The position numbers were made by a program, and so were the translations under genes. From the NCBI GenBank assembly GCA_051745935.1, contig JBNJEM010000083.1, positions 1 to 17,385 on the forward strand: a stretch of DNA of 17,385 bases, in the 5' to 3' direction. This stretch comes from JBNJEM01 sp051745935 (GTDB lineage Bacteria; Planctomycetota; Planctomycetia; Pirellulales; Pirellulaceae). Positions 1 to 7,539 of the stretch are shown piece after piece. A model generated the notes under the pieces. That model saw only the letters and a program-made list of their open reading frames with translations, was not told where the DNA came from and made no database searches. Every line of letters starts with the position of its first letter. The first letter of the stretch is position 1.

Positions 1-424
1 CCAATCCCACCGCCTGAAAGATACGGGGCGCGGATGAGTTGGTTTGCCGCGAGTCCGACCAACGGGAGGACGGCCTGCGTCGGGCCGCTTTCCACCCGGA
101 CCAATCCCACCGCCTGAAAGATACGGGGCGCGGATGAGTTGGTTTGCCGCGAGTCCGACCAACGGGAGGACGGCCTGCGTCGGGCCGCTTTCCACCCGGC
201 CCAATCCGACCGCCTGAAAGATACGGGGCGCGGATGAGTTGGTTTGCCGCGAGTCCGACCAACGGGAGGACGGCCTGCGTCGGGCCGCTTTCCACCCGGC
301 CCAATCTCACCGCCTGAAAGATACGGGGCGCGGATGAGTTGGTTTGCCGCGAGTCCGACCAACGGGAGGACGGCCTGCGTCGGGCCGCTTTCCACCCGGC
401 CCAATCCGACCGCCTGAAAGATAC
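1..424 (+). repeat. Tandem array of a 100-bp repeat, about 4.2 units, open at left edge
   Basis: The string CCAATCCCAC or a one- to two-base variant of it begins at 1, 101, 201, 301 and 401, so the period is exactly 100 bp. The units are nearly identical: differences are confined to unit positions 7-8 and 100. The last unit breaks off after 424. Each unit contains a hairpin core at 53-71, 153-171, 253-271 and 353-371. The unit is the same element, in the same orientation, as the single copy at 4803-4906; the copies at 4192, 13424, 13562 and 16969 are its reverse complement. The array ends 62 bp before the AsmA-like gene. Open frames running through it look like by-products of the repeat, not genes. 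Confidence 0.97.
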
Positions 425-486
425 CGTTGTCGGGCAACCGTGGAAATGGGCAGGCTTGTTGATCTCGAGGAAAGGAATCCGAGCGA

Positions 487-3400
487 ATGGGGGAACGCCC
501 TGGACTGCTAACACGACTGAACAGCTACGTGCGCTGGCTGTTGTTTGCCTTGTTGGTCTGCGCGGCGGGCGCGATGGTTTGTCGGCAAGTCGTCATCAAT
601 TGGTTGGATGACGCGATTCGGGCGCGTCTCCAGTCGATGGTAGCCGCGCACTATCCGGACATGGACGTTCGCATTCAGGGGGCGCGGCGGATCGAGGGGC
701 GGGGGATTGAAATCCGTGGGTTGTCGATTAGCACGTTGCACGAGGAGACGGCCCATCGCGAGTTGCTTTCCATTGACGAACTTTTCTTGCAATGCAACAC
801 GGATTTGAGTGAACTGCTTGGCGGGAAGCCGCGAGGGGAACATTTGATCCTCCGGCGTTTGAAGCTGAACGCCACCTGCTGTCGAGACGGCGAATGGAAC
901 GTGGCCAGACTGCTGCCGCTGCCCAACTTCGGCGGTTCGATTCCATCCATCGTGCTGGAGGACGCGGCATTGGAACTGCGAGATGCCTCTCGCCCGGCCG
1001 GGCAAACGTGGGTGTGTCGCAACATCCATATCACGGCGCAATCGAAATCGGATGCCCGGGGGGAACCGCGGTGGCGGTTCACGGGAAACGTGCAGGGCGA
1101 CCATTTCAAGCACGTGGAGTTGAAGGGGTTGGTCAATGCCGTGGACGGCAGTTGGTCGGCTGGGGGGACCATCGACGGTCTGGAGATGTCCGAGCGACTC
1201 CTTCACGTGTTGCCCAAGGACATGGCACAATATGCATCCTTGCTGGCCACGCTGCGAGCCCGGGCCCATTTTCAATTCCGTTTGGCTCGCACCCCGGATC
1301 AGGAGGAACCGATCCGGGTCAACGTATGGGGAGAACTATCGGAAGGGCGGGTCGACGATCCCCGCCTTCCCCTGCCGCTGACCGAACTGCAAGGGAAGGT
1401 CTTCATCAGCAACCAGGAGATTCGGATTGACAACGCGGTGGCCCGGAGTGGCTCAACCCGCTTTCGGCTGACGTGCCGCTACGCGGGCTTTCTCGGTGCC
1501 GCGCCCACGTTGCGGCTGGACGCTTCGATTCGTCAACTTCCGCTGGATGAGCGGCTGTACGAGTCGCTCCCGAAGCGATTTCGCGAGGACTGGAACAATC
1601 TAGCGCCAGCCGGGATCGTGGACGCGGACATAGAGGTCCGGCTCAGAGACAACCATCTCGTGCCCGACGTCACGGTGACCTGCCGCGATGTTTCCTTCGC
1701 CTACCATAAGTTTCCATTCCGCATGCGGCAGGGCAACGGCACGATCCGATGGGTGGACGACACCCTGCGAATTCGCGATTTCACCGCGTTGGCCGGCAAC
1801 ACGGTGGTGCACATGGCCGGCCGGTTCAAGGACCCGGGCCCCCGCTTCACGGGCAGGTTCGACGTTCACACCGACGGGTCGGTCCCGTTGGACCATGAAC
1901 TGCTTTCGGCCATGAACGAGGCGGGACAGCGGATCGTGCGTTCGCTGCATCCGACCGGAGGCGTCGTCTTGACGCAAGGACACATCGAAAAACAGACACC
2001 GGATGGCGAACCCCGCTCGCGTTGGGAACTGGCGCTTAAGGACTGTTCCATCCAGTACGATCAGTTCCCCTATGCGATTCAGCAAGTTTCGGGCCGCCTG
2101 GTTTTGGACGACGGCCACTGGAAATTTTCAGAGTTACGTGGCCGTCACGGCAGCAGCTACATCACGGCGGGCGGTATGTGGGAGCCTTTGGAAAATCGCG
2201 ACGCCGGCGGCAGCTTGACATTGGATTTCAACTGTTGGGACGTCCCGTTGAACGATTCGTTGCGCAACGCCGTGGGCAAGTTCAACAGCGGGGCGGAGCG
2301 ATTCTGGGACAGTCTCCGGCCGCGCGGAACGCTGGATTACGCGAGCATCTCTTTTCGGCACAACACGGTCACCGATGACAAAAGCCTGGAGATCTCCGTG
2401 GAGAAATGGCCCTCCAAACAAAACGTCGCGGGGCGTAGCATCACGATCCATCCCTCCTGGTTTTCGGTTAAACTCAATGATTGCACGGGTAAATTGCATT
2501 TCGCTGACGGCCAGTTTCGTTTGATCAATGTAGCGGCCCAGCGAGAGGATTCCCGCGTCGAACTGGCCGGACACGGCCGGATTCTGCCTCGCCAACAATG
2601 GGAAATCACGCTGTCGCGATTCATTGTCGATTCGCTGCGGGTCGATCACGAACTGACCAGCGCGCTGCCGCCGCCGATGCAGGCGGGCATTCGGCAACTC
2701 AAATATCGGGGCGCTTTGAGTTTGGACGGGAGTTGCTGGTTTCGCGGCGGGGAACGGAAACCGTCGCTCGCGGGCTGGGACCTGTTGCTGGACATCGAGG
2801 ATGGCGTGATCGAAAAGGACCTAAAGCTGGAACATATCCATGGGGGCATCCACTTACAGGGGGAGAAGAACGCCGCCGGCTTCCAATGCCTCGGGCACTT
2901 GGAAATCGATTCGTTGATGACACCCGACATCCAGGTTTCGCAAATTCGAGGGCCCCTGTTGCTCGATTCCAAACATCTGGTCCTCGGCTCCCAGGCCGCT
3001 ACCGGGAAACACGACACGCCACCTCAACAAATCACCGCCAAAGTGATGGGTGGGGATGCGGAACTGGATGCTCGCGTGACCTTCGATGCGCAACCCGAAT
3101 TCGCCATGAATTTGTCCTTGTCCGATGTATCGGTCGCCCGACTGGCCAGATCCCTCCTCGATCAGCAACATGATGTGTCGGGTAAAGGGTTTGCCGTGGT
3201 GAGCTTGAGCGGGACCGAAGCCGGGCTGCATACCTTACAGGGCACCGGACAGCTGCGGCTACGGGAAGCGGACATCTACGAATTGCCGGTCATGGCCAGA
3301 TTGCTCAATCTCCTCAGCCTTCGCCCGCCCGCCAATACCGCCTTTACCAGCAGCGACGTCGATTTCCGGATCCAGGGCGAACAGATCTATCTCGATCGAG

Positions 3401-3675
3401 TCGACTTCACCGGGAATGCAATCAGCTTGAAAGGGCATGGCTGGATGGACTTGAATAACCGTGTCAACCTCGACTTTTACGCCCTGGTGGGACGGCAGGA
3501 ACTCCAGTTTCGTTTGCTTCGAATGCTGCTGGCCGAAGCCAGCAAAAACATTCTCGCAATCCAAGTGGTCGGCAACATCGACAACCCCCAGGTCATCAAA
3601 AAGCCGTTGCCCGAATTGGATGATACGTTGCAACGCCTGTTCCCGGAAGCCGATCCCAGGACCGCGGAACGGTAA
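487..3675 (+). CDS. Large AsmA-like / TamB-like envelope protein, membrane anchored
   Basis: The product has 1062 residues. A short basic N-terminus is followed by one hydrophobic segment (about residues 15-37) that should act as a signal anchor, leaving the rest in the periplasm. The body is long and beta-rich with repeating short strands. The C-terminal part (about 900-1050) reads like the AsmA-like C-terminal module, with a GTGQL-type turn at about 919, then an ELPVMARLLNLLSL stretch and an NIDNPQV motif near the end. AsmA/TamB-type proteins are known to form lipid-conducting bridges between the two membranes or to assist outer-membrane assembly; the exact role here is inference. The start at 487 is supported by AGGAAAGGAA at about 468-477. 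No gene partner overlaps it. A DUF374 acyltransferase downstream fits an envelope-lipid theme. The overall class is fairly sure, the subfamily is not. Confidence 0.85.
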   Translation: MGERPGLLTRLNSYVRWLLFALLVCAAGAMVCRQVVINWLDDAIRARLQSMVAAHYPDMDVRIQGARRIEGRGIEIRGLSISTLHEETAHRELLSIDELFLQCNTDLSELLGGKPRGEHLILRRLKLNATCCRDGEWNVARLLPLPNFGGSIPSIVLEDAALELRDASRPAGQTWVCRNIHITAQSKSDARGEPRWRFTGNVQGDHFKHVELKGLVNAVDGSWSAGGTIDGLEMSERLLHVLPKDMAQYASLLATLRARAHFQFRLARTPDQEEPIRVNVWGELSEGRVDDPRLPLPLTELQGKVFISNQEIRIDNAVARSGSTRFRLTCRYAGFLGAAPTLRLDASIRQLPLDERLYESLPKRFREDWNNLAPAGIVDADIEVRLRDNHLVPDVTVTCRDVSFAYHKFPFRMRQGNGTIRWVDDTLRIRDFTALAGNTVVHMAGRFKDPGPRFTGRFDVHTDGSVPLDHELLSAMNEAGQRIVRSLHPTGGVVLTQGHIEKQTPDGEPRSRWELALKDCSIQYDQFPYAIQQVSGRLVLDDGHWKFSELRGRHGSSYITAGGMWEPLENRDAGGSLTLDFNCWDVPLNDSLRNAVGKFNSGAERFWDSLRPRGTLDYASISFRHNTVTDDKSLEISVEKWPSKQNVAGRSITIHPSWFSVKLNDCTGKLHFADGQFRLINVAAQREDSRVELAGHGRILPRQQWEITLSRFIVDSLRVDHELTSALPPPMQAGIRQLKYRGALSLDGSCWFRGGERKPSLAGWDLLLDIEDGVIEKDLKLEHIHGGIHLQGEKNAAGFQCLGHLEIDSLMTPDIQVSQIRGPLLLDSKHLVLGSQAATGKHDTPPQQITAKVMGGDAELDARVTFDAQPEFAMNLSLSDVSVARLARSLLDQQHDVSGKGFAVVSLSGTEAGLHTLQGTGQLRLREADIYELPVMARLLNLLSLRPPANTAFTSSDVDFRIQGEQIYLDRVDFTGNAISLKGHGWMDLNNRVNLDFYALVGRQELQFRLLRMLLAEASKNILAIQVVGNIDNPQVIKKPLPELDDTLQRLFPEADPRTAER

Positions 3676-4191
3676 GAAAACCTCTTGCCCCCCGGCGGGG
3701 CAACGCACACAAGTATGCGGGCTCCGTACCCACAAAGGGGGCCCTAGCACTGGGGTGGCCAAAATTTCGGAAATTGGACAAACTAGCAGGAGTAGGCTTA
3801 CAGCATTTGTTGCGCGTCCTCGTTTCAAACACTGGACCTCTCCCCCCACGCCGTGACGATCATCAGCGGTGCTCCCGGTGCCATGATAGGCCCACCGATG
3901 GCAGGACGGACCCACGGATGAAAAAACGGAAGACGCCGCGCGGCTTTTTTCACGCGTGAGCCCCGTTCGCCGTGTTCCCTTTGGTCCTTTCAGTCCCCGA
4001 GGTCCTTGATTCGACGCGGGCCAGGACGCAAGACGCAACAAAACGGGACTACAAGGACCTAAAGTTTTTCCCCGTCCCAGCTGTAGGCCCCAGCGCTCGC
4101 CGGCCGCTACAATTCATCCAAACTCAAACAAATAAAACAGTTGGACGTTCCACCCAAGTTGGGGCCGATAGTGAAATTAGGGGCGGGCGTG
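3676..4191. other. Non-coding stretch after the AsmA-like gene
   Basis: No credible gene is visible. It contains a weak terminator candidate (3921-3950) and a 9-bp inverted repeat, AGGTCCTTG at 4000-4008 with CAAGGACCT at 4052-4060, separated by 43 nt and followed a few bases later by GTTTTTC. Open frames crossing it are short, atypical in composition and run into the truncated repeat at 4192. Confidence 0.5.
3921..3950 (+). terminator. Weak candidate intrinsic terminator
   Basis: A run of six A (3921-3926) is followed by the perfect palindrome GCCGCGCGGC (3935-3944) and directly by six T (3945-3950). The palindrome alone gives only a short stem; A/T pairing would extend it across an unpaired 8-nt stretch. 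It lies about 245 bp after the AsmA-like stop codon, so its link to that gene is uncertain. Confidence 0.25.
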
Positions 4192-4253
4192 GACGCAAGC
4201 CGCCCTCCCGTTGGTCGGGCTCGCGGCAGGCAAAGTCATCCGCGACCGGTATA
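4192..4253 (-). repeat. Truncated copy of the 104-bp dispersed repeat, reverse orientation
   Basis: It begins at GACGCAAGCCG and runs to CCGGTATA, matching the reverse complement of the left 60% of the element. The rest of the element is absent or decayed beyond recognition upstream. The core hairpin here reads GCCCTCCCGTTGGTCGGGC (4202-4220), whereas most other copies have GTCC/GGAC as the outer stem: both sides of one base pair differ together. The TATA end lies only 14 bp before the Shine-Dalgarno of the next gene. Confidence 0.85.
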
Positions 4254-4266
4254 ACACGTTTCATGT

Positions 4267-4275
4267 GGAGGTGAT
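4267..4275 (+). promoter_or_regulatory. Strong Shine-Dalgarno for the small gene at 4278
   Basis: GGAGGTGAT is close to the full anti-16S complement and lies six bases (from the last G of GGAGG) before ATG 4278. It is the best ribosome binding site in the window and is the main reason to accept the short downstream frame as a gene. Confidence 0.85.
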
Positions 4276-4277
4276 AT

Positions 4278-4598
4278 ATGAGTGTTGGACCGATGGGCAT
4301 GGCCGGCAGCGCCGCCGGCTCGCCACTAGCACAGGGCAGAGGTTCCGAAGTGAATCGCGGTCAACAGGAGACCGCCGAGCAGAGCCGTCAAACACAGGCG
4401 GCGGAGAAAGCGGAGGAGGCGGCCGGGATTGGACAAACGGAACAAGATGAAGAAGCCTCGGATCGCGACGCCGACGGACGACGGCTCTGGGAACACCTGC
4501 CCGAGGGCCAGGACGACGAAGAAGAGCAGAGCGAGGAGAGGCACCTCGGACGGGATCCAACCGGCCAGGTAGGCGGGCATCTGGACCTCGACGGCTAA
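4278..4598 (+). CDS. Small acidic, low-complexity protein of unknown function
   Basis: The product has 106 residues. The N-terminus is rich in Gly, Met, Ser and Ala (begins MSVGPMGMAGSAAGSPLAQ). The middle is rich in Gln, Glu and Ala and should be helical or disordered (about residues 25-60). The tail is very acidic and ends in RDPTGQ and a LDLDG terminus. There is no signal peptide, membrane segment or cysteine. The near-perfect Shine-Dalgarno at 4267-4275 strongly supports translation. The pattern resembles small conserved hypothetical proteins I recall from other planctomycetes, but this is recollection, not a search result. The gene stands alone: a truncated repeat lies directly upstream, where its terminal TATAAC (4250-4255) could in principle act as a -10 box, and a full repeat lies 204 bp downstream. 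Function is unknown; I assign none. Confidence 0.78.
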   Translation: MSVGPMGMAGSAAGSPLAQGRGSEVNRGQQETAEQSRQTQAAEKAEEAAGIGQTEQDEEASDRDADGRRLWEHLPEGQDDEEEQSEERHLGRDPTGQVGGHLDLDG

Positions 4599-4724
4599 TG
4601 GGCCTCTCCCGAAATGCCACTTGACACCCTGCCCAACAACGCTGCGAAGCCCTACACTAAGGACGTGTTTTGCTGCACGGGAGGGGAAAAACCTTTGGAG
4701 GCCTTCCGCCGGACACTCTTACAG

Positions 4725-4772
4725 CCCGTAACAAAACCGAGATGTCGCTTCCAGAACCCCTTGGGTTACGGG
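4725..4772. repeat. Short inverted repeat in the 4599-4802 gap
   Basis: CCCGTAAC (4725-4732) is matched by GTTACGGG (4765-4772) with a 32-nt spacer. It could be chance. I see nothing else in the gap between the small gene and the repeat at 4803. Confidence 0.3.
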
Positions 4773-4802
4773 TATCTGCGTGGTTTTATGGTGGGGTCTT
4801 AC

Positions 4803-4906
4803 TATACCGGTCGTGGATGACTTTTTCCGCCGCGAGTCCGACCAACGGGAGGACGGCTTGCGTCGGGTAGCTTTCCATCCGGAAAAATCCAACCGCCTGA
4901 AATATA
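4803..4906 (+). repeat. Full 104-bp dispersed repeat, forward orientation
   Basis: It starts TATACCGG and ends CTGAAATATA, with the hairpin core GTCCGACCAACGGGAGGAC at 4836-4854. It is the same element as the array units at 1-424 and the reverse of those at 13424, 13562 and 16969. A second short inverted repeat, GGA-AAAA-TCC, lies near 4881. Its right-hand TA (4905-4906) is also the left flank of the MITE-like element that follows. Confidence 0.93.
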
Positions 4907-5110
4907 GGGCTTTGTCAGAGCTAAGAATTTGGGTGGCGCTGGCTGGGCTGAGACTCCCTCGGCACCCGCCCCCGGGAATTCTAATTGTCGCTCAAGGGGA
5001 AAAGTAATTGTCGCCGAACATGGGCCAGTGTTGGTTTATTTGGCTCTATGAGATGGCACCGGCAAACCCGGGAATGCCTCACCCGAAATCTAGGCTCGGA
5101 CAAAGCACTA
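4905..5110. mobile_element. MITE-like element with ~27-bp terminal inverted repeats and TA flanks
   Basis: The left end (4907-4933) starts GGGCTTTGTC; the right end (5082-5108), read in reverse complement, starts GTGCTTTGTC. The two ends agree at 21 of 27 positions. Each is bounded by TA (4905-4906 and 5109-5110), as expected for a TA target duplication of the IS630/Tc1-mariner type; that family assignment is inference. The ~202-bp interior has no transposase. A solo copy of the same end sits at 7891. The long reading frame that could extend the acyltransferase gene upstream to 5008 begins inside this element, which argues against that start. Confidence 0.72.
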
Positions 5111-5205
5111 GGATTGGCTCACCAGCGGGAGGGTGCCGCGTCCCGGCCAGTTCCGCCGACAACGTTTTGGCCCGTTTGTGTCGATTTCGGGTGGGTGGCG
5201 CGCAT

Positions 5206-5916
5206 ATGCGGATCACAAACGACTTCATCAGGAAGCTTGGCGGTCTGGCCATCACGGGAATCACTCGGCAGTGGATGAGCACGTTGGATTACCAGGGGGC
5301 TTTTTACGACCCAACGGTTGACCCGGTCCATCCTGGCTTTCACGGGCCGTACATTTTTATCTTTTGGCACGAGTATATTCCGTTCCTGTTCTATCTCCGG
5401 GGGCACTGCCGGATCGTGATGTTATTGAGTCGGCATCAGGACGCCGAATGGTTGTCTCAAGCGGCCCGACACATGGGGTTCGCCACCGTCCGAGGCTCCA
5501 CCAGCCGGGGGGGCGTGGCGGCCTTGCGTGAACTGATTCGCGCGGGCGGGACGGTGAATCTAGCGATCACGCCGGATGGTCCGCGTGGTCCACGGCGCAG
5601 ACTAGCGTCCGGCTGCATCTATGCCTCTTCCCGTCTTGGCATTCCCTTGATCCCGATCGGGTTGGGCTATGATCGACCTTGGCGCAGTCGTCGGGCGTGG
5701 GATAGGTTTGCGATCCCGCGACCCTATTGCCGGGCCCGCGTGATCGCCGGTCCTCCGGTTCAGATCCCGGGTACGTTGCGGCGTGGGGGGTTTGAGCGCT
5801 ACCGGCTCCAGGTTGAGCGGCTGTTGGACCATCTCACCAGGCAGGCGGAGGCATGGGCTGACTCGGGCGGGCAGGTGGATGGCCAACAACGCTTGTGGCG
5901 ACAAGGGGCGTCGTAG
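5206..5916 (+). CDS. DUF374-type lysophospholipid acyltransferase-like protein
   Basis: With ATG 5206 the product has 236 residues. The family signature is clear: FWHEY with its histidine at 55, a RGSTSRGG stretch (97-103) and ITPDGPRGPR (121-130), followed by the small-residue GIPLIPIGLGY segment (about 145-155). DUF374 proteins are related to LPLAT acyltransferases, which move acyl chains onto lipid or lipid A-type acceptors at the inner membrane; the substrate here cannot be told. The frame is open upstream to ATG 5008, but the first ~34 codons of that version lie inside the MITE-like element and do not resemble the family, while 5206 gives a normal N-terminus. No strong Shine-Dalgarno precedes 5206 (a GGTGGGTGG stretch lies at about 5190), so the start is moderately sure. 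It ends 137 bp before xseA. Confidence 0.85.
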   Translation: MRITNDFIRKLGGLAITGITRQWMSTLDYQGAFYDPTVDPVHPGFHGPYIFIFWHEYIPFLFYLRGHCRIVMLLSRHQDAEWLSQAARHMGFATVRGSTSRGGVAALRELIRAGGTVNLAITPDGPRGPRRRLASGCIYASSRLGIPLIPIGLGYDRPWRSRRAWDRFAIPRPYCRARVIAGPPVQIPGTLRRGGFERYRLQVERLLDHLTRQAEAWADSGGQVDGQQRLWRQGAS

Positions 5917-6053
5917 GGCCCGAGAGATTGTTCTTGCGCGGTCCCTTTTGGTCCGTTCGGTCGTTTTCGTCTTCGGTTCACAAGCGGCGGGTTTGGAAAC
6001 TGGTGTAAGGGAGAAAACGACGCCACCATATTGGGGCTTGAGGAGGGGCGTAA

Positions 6054-7316
6054 ATGGTTCAGGATGACTTGCAATCCCAGCCGTCCGAGGGGCGGGAAAC
6101 GCCTTTCTCGGTAACCCAAATCACACGTCGGATCAAGGGGGTGCTGGGGGCCACCTTCCCGTCCGTGTGGGTCGTTGGAGAGATTTCCGACTTGGCTCGC
6201 CCGCGTAGCGGCCACGTTTATCTCACGCTCAAGGACGACCAATCGCAGATTCGCGCTGTTCTGTGGCGCGGAATGGCTCAGCGCCTGAAGTTCGATCTGG
6301 CTGACGGCCAACAGGTCTTATGTCGCGGGGAGGTTGATGTGTACGTGCCCCGGGGCAGTTACCAATTGGTGATTCGCCGCATTGAGCCACGGGGCCTTGG
6401 CTCGCTCGAACAACGCTTGCGAGAGCTGCAGCGCAAGCTGGCCGCCGAAGGGCTTTTTGCCCCGCAGTGGAAAAAACCGCTTCCCACCTTCCCACGCCGG
6501 GTGGCCGTGGTGACCAGCCCCACGGGCGCGGCGGTGCGGGACTTTCTGGAAGTAGTGCGCAAGCGATGGCAAGGCGTCGATATTCTCATCGTGCCCACCC
6601 GGGTCCAGGGGGACGGCGCGGCGGCCGAGATCGCCCGGGCGGTGCGGCAGGTCAATCGGCTTCAGCCCTCGCCAGACGTGCTCGTCGTCACCCGCGGCGG
6701 GGGCAGCATGGAAGACCTGTGGTGTTTCAATGAGGAGAACGTGGTCCGGGCCATCTTCGCTTCGCGCATCCCGGTTGTTTCCGCCGTCGGGCACGAAATT
6801 GACGTAACCCTCTCCGACCTGGTGGCCGATGTTCGTGCGTTGACGCCCACCGACGCCGCGCAGCGTGTCATCCCCTCCTCTGATGAACTGGCCGCGTCGT
6901 TGGGGCACTTTCATTCGCGGCTTGCGGCGTCACTCAACGCGGTGGCGCATGCCGCCCGGACCCGTCTGGAGGCGATCGCCGCTCGCCGCGCGCTTCGCCG
7001 CCCCTTGGATCGTGTCCGGGACTTGGAGCGACGCTTGGACGAACTACACCTCCGCGCCACCCGCGCCGCCAACGCGACCCTCCGCGCCGCTCAACGTCAC
7101 GTCCAAGCGGCCGCCGGCCGTTTGGAATCCTTGAGCCCGTTGAACGTGCTCGCGCGGGGATACACCGTCACCCAGGCTGGCCGGGACGGACCCGTCGTGC
7201 GCGACGCGAGCCAGCTGAACGTGGGGGACGAATTGATGACCCGATACGCGCGCGGCCGGACACTGAGCCGCGTGGAATCCATCGAGACGGATGACGACGA
7301 GGAAAGGAAATCGTGA
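6054..7316 (+). CDS. xseA: Exodeoxyribonuclease VII large subunit
   Basis: The product has 420 residues, normal for the family. The N-terminal OB-fold (about 18-112) includes VVGEISDLARPRSGHVYLTLKD. The catalytic domain carries TSPTGAAVRD (D163), TRGGGSMEDLW (R214) and SAVGHEID (H247, D250). These match the spacing of the known E. coli catalytic set D155, R205, H238 and D241. The C-terminal part (about 275-370) is a helical, Arg/Ala-rich coiled-coil region that binds XseB, ending with a GY..TQ..G..V segment. With XseB it degrades single-stranded DNA to oligonucleotides in the cytoplasm. AGGAGG at 6041-6046, seven bases before ATG 6054, fixes the start. The partner xseB is not adjacent: about 770 bp of non-coding sequence separate them. 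Confidence 0.97.
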   Translation: MVQDDLQSQPSEGRETPFSVTQITRRIKGVLGATFPSVWVVGEISDLARPRSGHVYLTLKDDQSQIRAVLWRGMAQRLKFDLADGQQVLCRGEVDVYVPRGSYQLVIRRIEPRGLGSLEQRLRELQRKLAAEGLFAPQWKKPLPTFPRRVAVVTSPTGAAVRDFLEVVRKRWQGVDILIVPTRVQGDGAAAEIARAVRQVNRLQPSPDVLVVTRGGGSMEDLWCFNEENVVRAIFASRIPVVSAVGHEIDVTLSDLVADVRALTPTDAAQRVIPSSDELAASLGHFHSRLAASLNAVAHAARTRLEAIAARRALRRPLDRVRDLERRLDELHLRATRAANATLRAAQRHVQAAAGRLESLSPLNVLARGYTVTQAGRDGPVVRDASQLNVGDELMTRYARGRTLSRVESIETDDDEERKS

Positions 7317-7431
7317 GGCCCGCGCGCAAGAGCATGCGTAAACGGGCGTCTCGACAAAATCGACTGTGGAAGAGACTGGGATAGAACTGGACGGGGTGCA
7401 ACGTTAGTCTGCTTATGCGAAGAAAGTCGTT

Positions 7432-7497
7432 CATTTTTGTCCTGCATGTTTTTGTCCTCAAATGACAGTTGACAAAAAGATGCGACACAAAAACATG
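7432..7497. repeat. Palindromic cluster of TTTTTGTC units
   Basis: TTTTTGTC occurs twice in direct orientation (7434-7441 and 7449-7456) and then in inverted form as GACAAAAA (7471-7478) and GACACAAAAA (7484-7493). CATGTTTTTGT (7445-7455) and ACAAAAACATG (7487-7497) form a perfect 11-bp inverted repeat with a 31-nt spacer. Similar units recur in planctomycete intergenic DNA as far as I recall; this was not searched. Confidence 0.7.
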
Positions 7498-7533
7498 TGG
7501 GCCGCGAGGGGGGCACAATCACGTGAGAATGGA

Positions 7534-7539
7534 TATAAT
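7534..7539 (+). promoter_or_regulatory. Consensus -10 box, possible start of a non-coding transcript
   Basis: TATAAT matches the sigma-70 consensus exactly. No good -35 lies 16-18 bp upstream (that stretch is G-rich); a TTGACA at 7469-7474 is far too distant. Transcription would start near 7546 and run through a region without a gene, with a hairpin at 7581-7603, towards xseB at 8087. Confidence 0.4.

Noticed and set aside
1..424. CRISPR array
   Set aside because: The whole 100-bp unit is repeated with no variable spacers, and no cas genes are present.
339..611. 90-codon frame starting in the tandem array
   Set aside because: Most of it is repeat sequence and the rest overlaps the AsmA-like gene in another frame; no ribosome binding site.
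508..1275. Minus-strand frame of 255 codons inside the AsmA-like gene
   Set aside because: A shadow frame opposite a well-supported gene, common in GC-rich DNA; composition is not protein-like.
3972..4274. 100-codon frame upstream of the small acidic gene
   Set aside because: No ribosome binding site; its second half is the truncated repeat.
5008..5205. N-terminal extension of the DUF374 acyltransferase
   Set aside because: It begins inside the MITE-like element and lacks family similarity; ATG 5206 gives a normal N-terminus.
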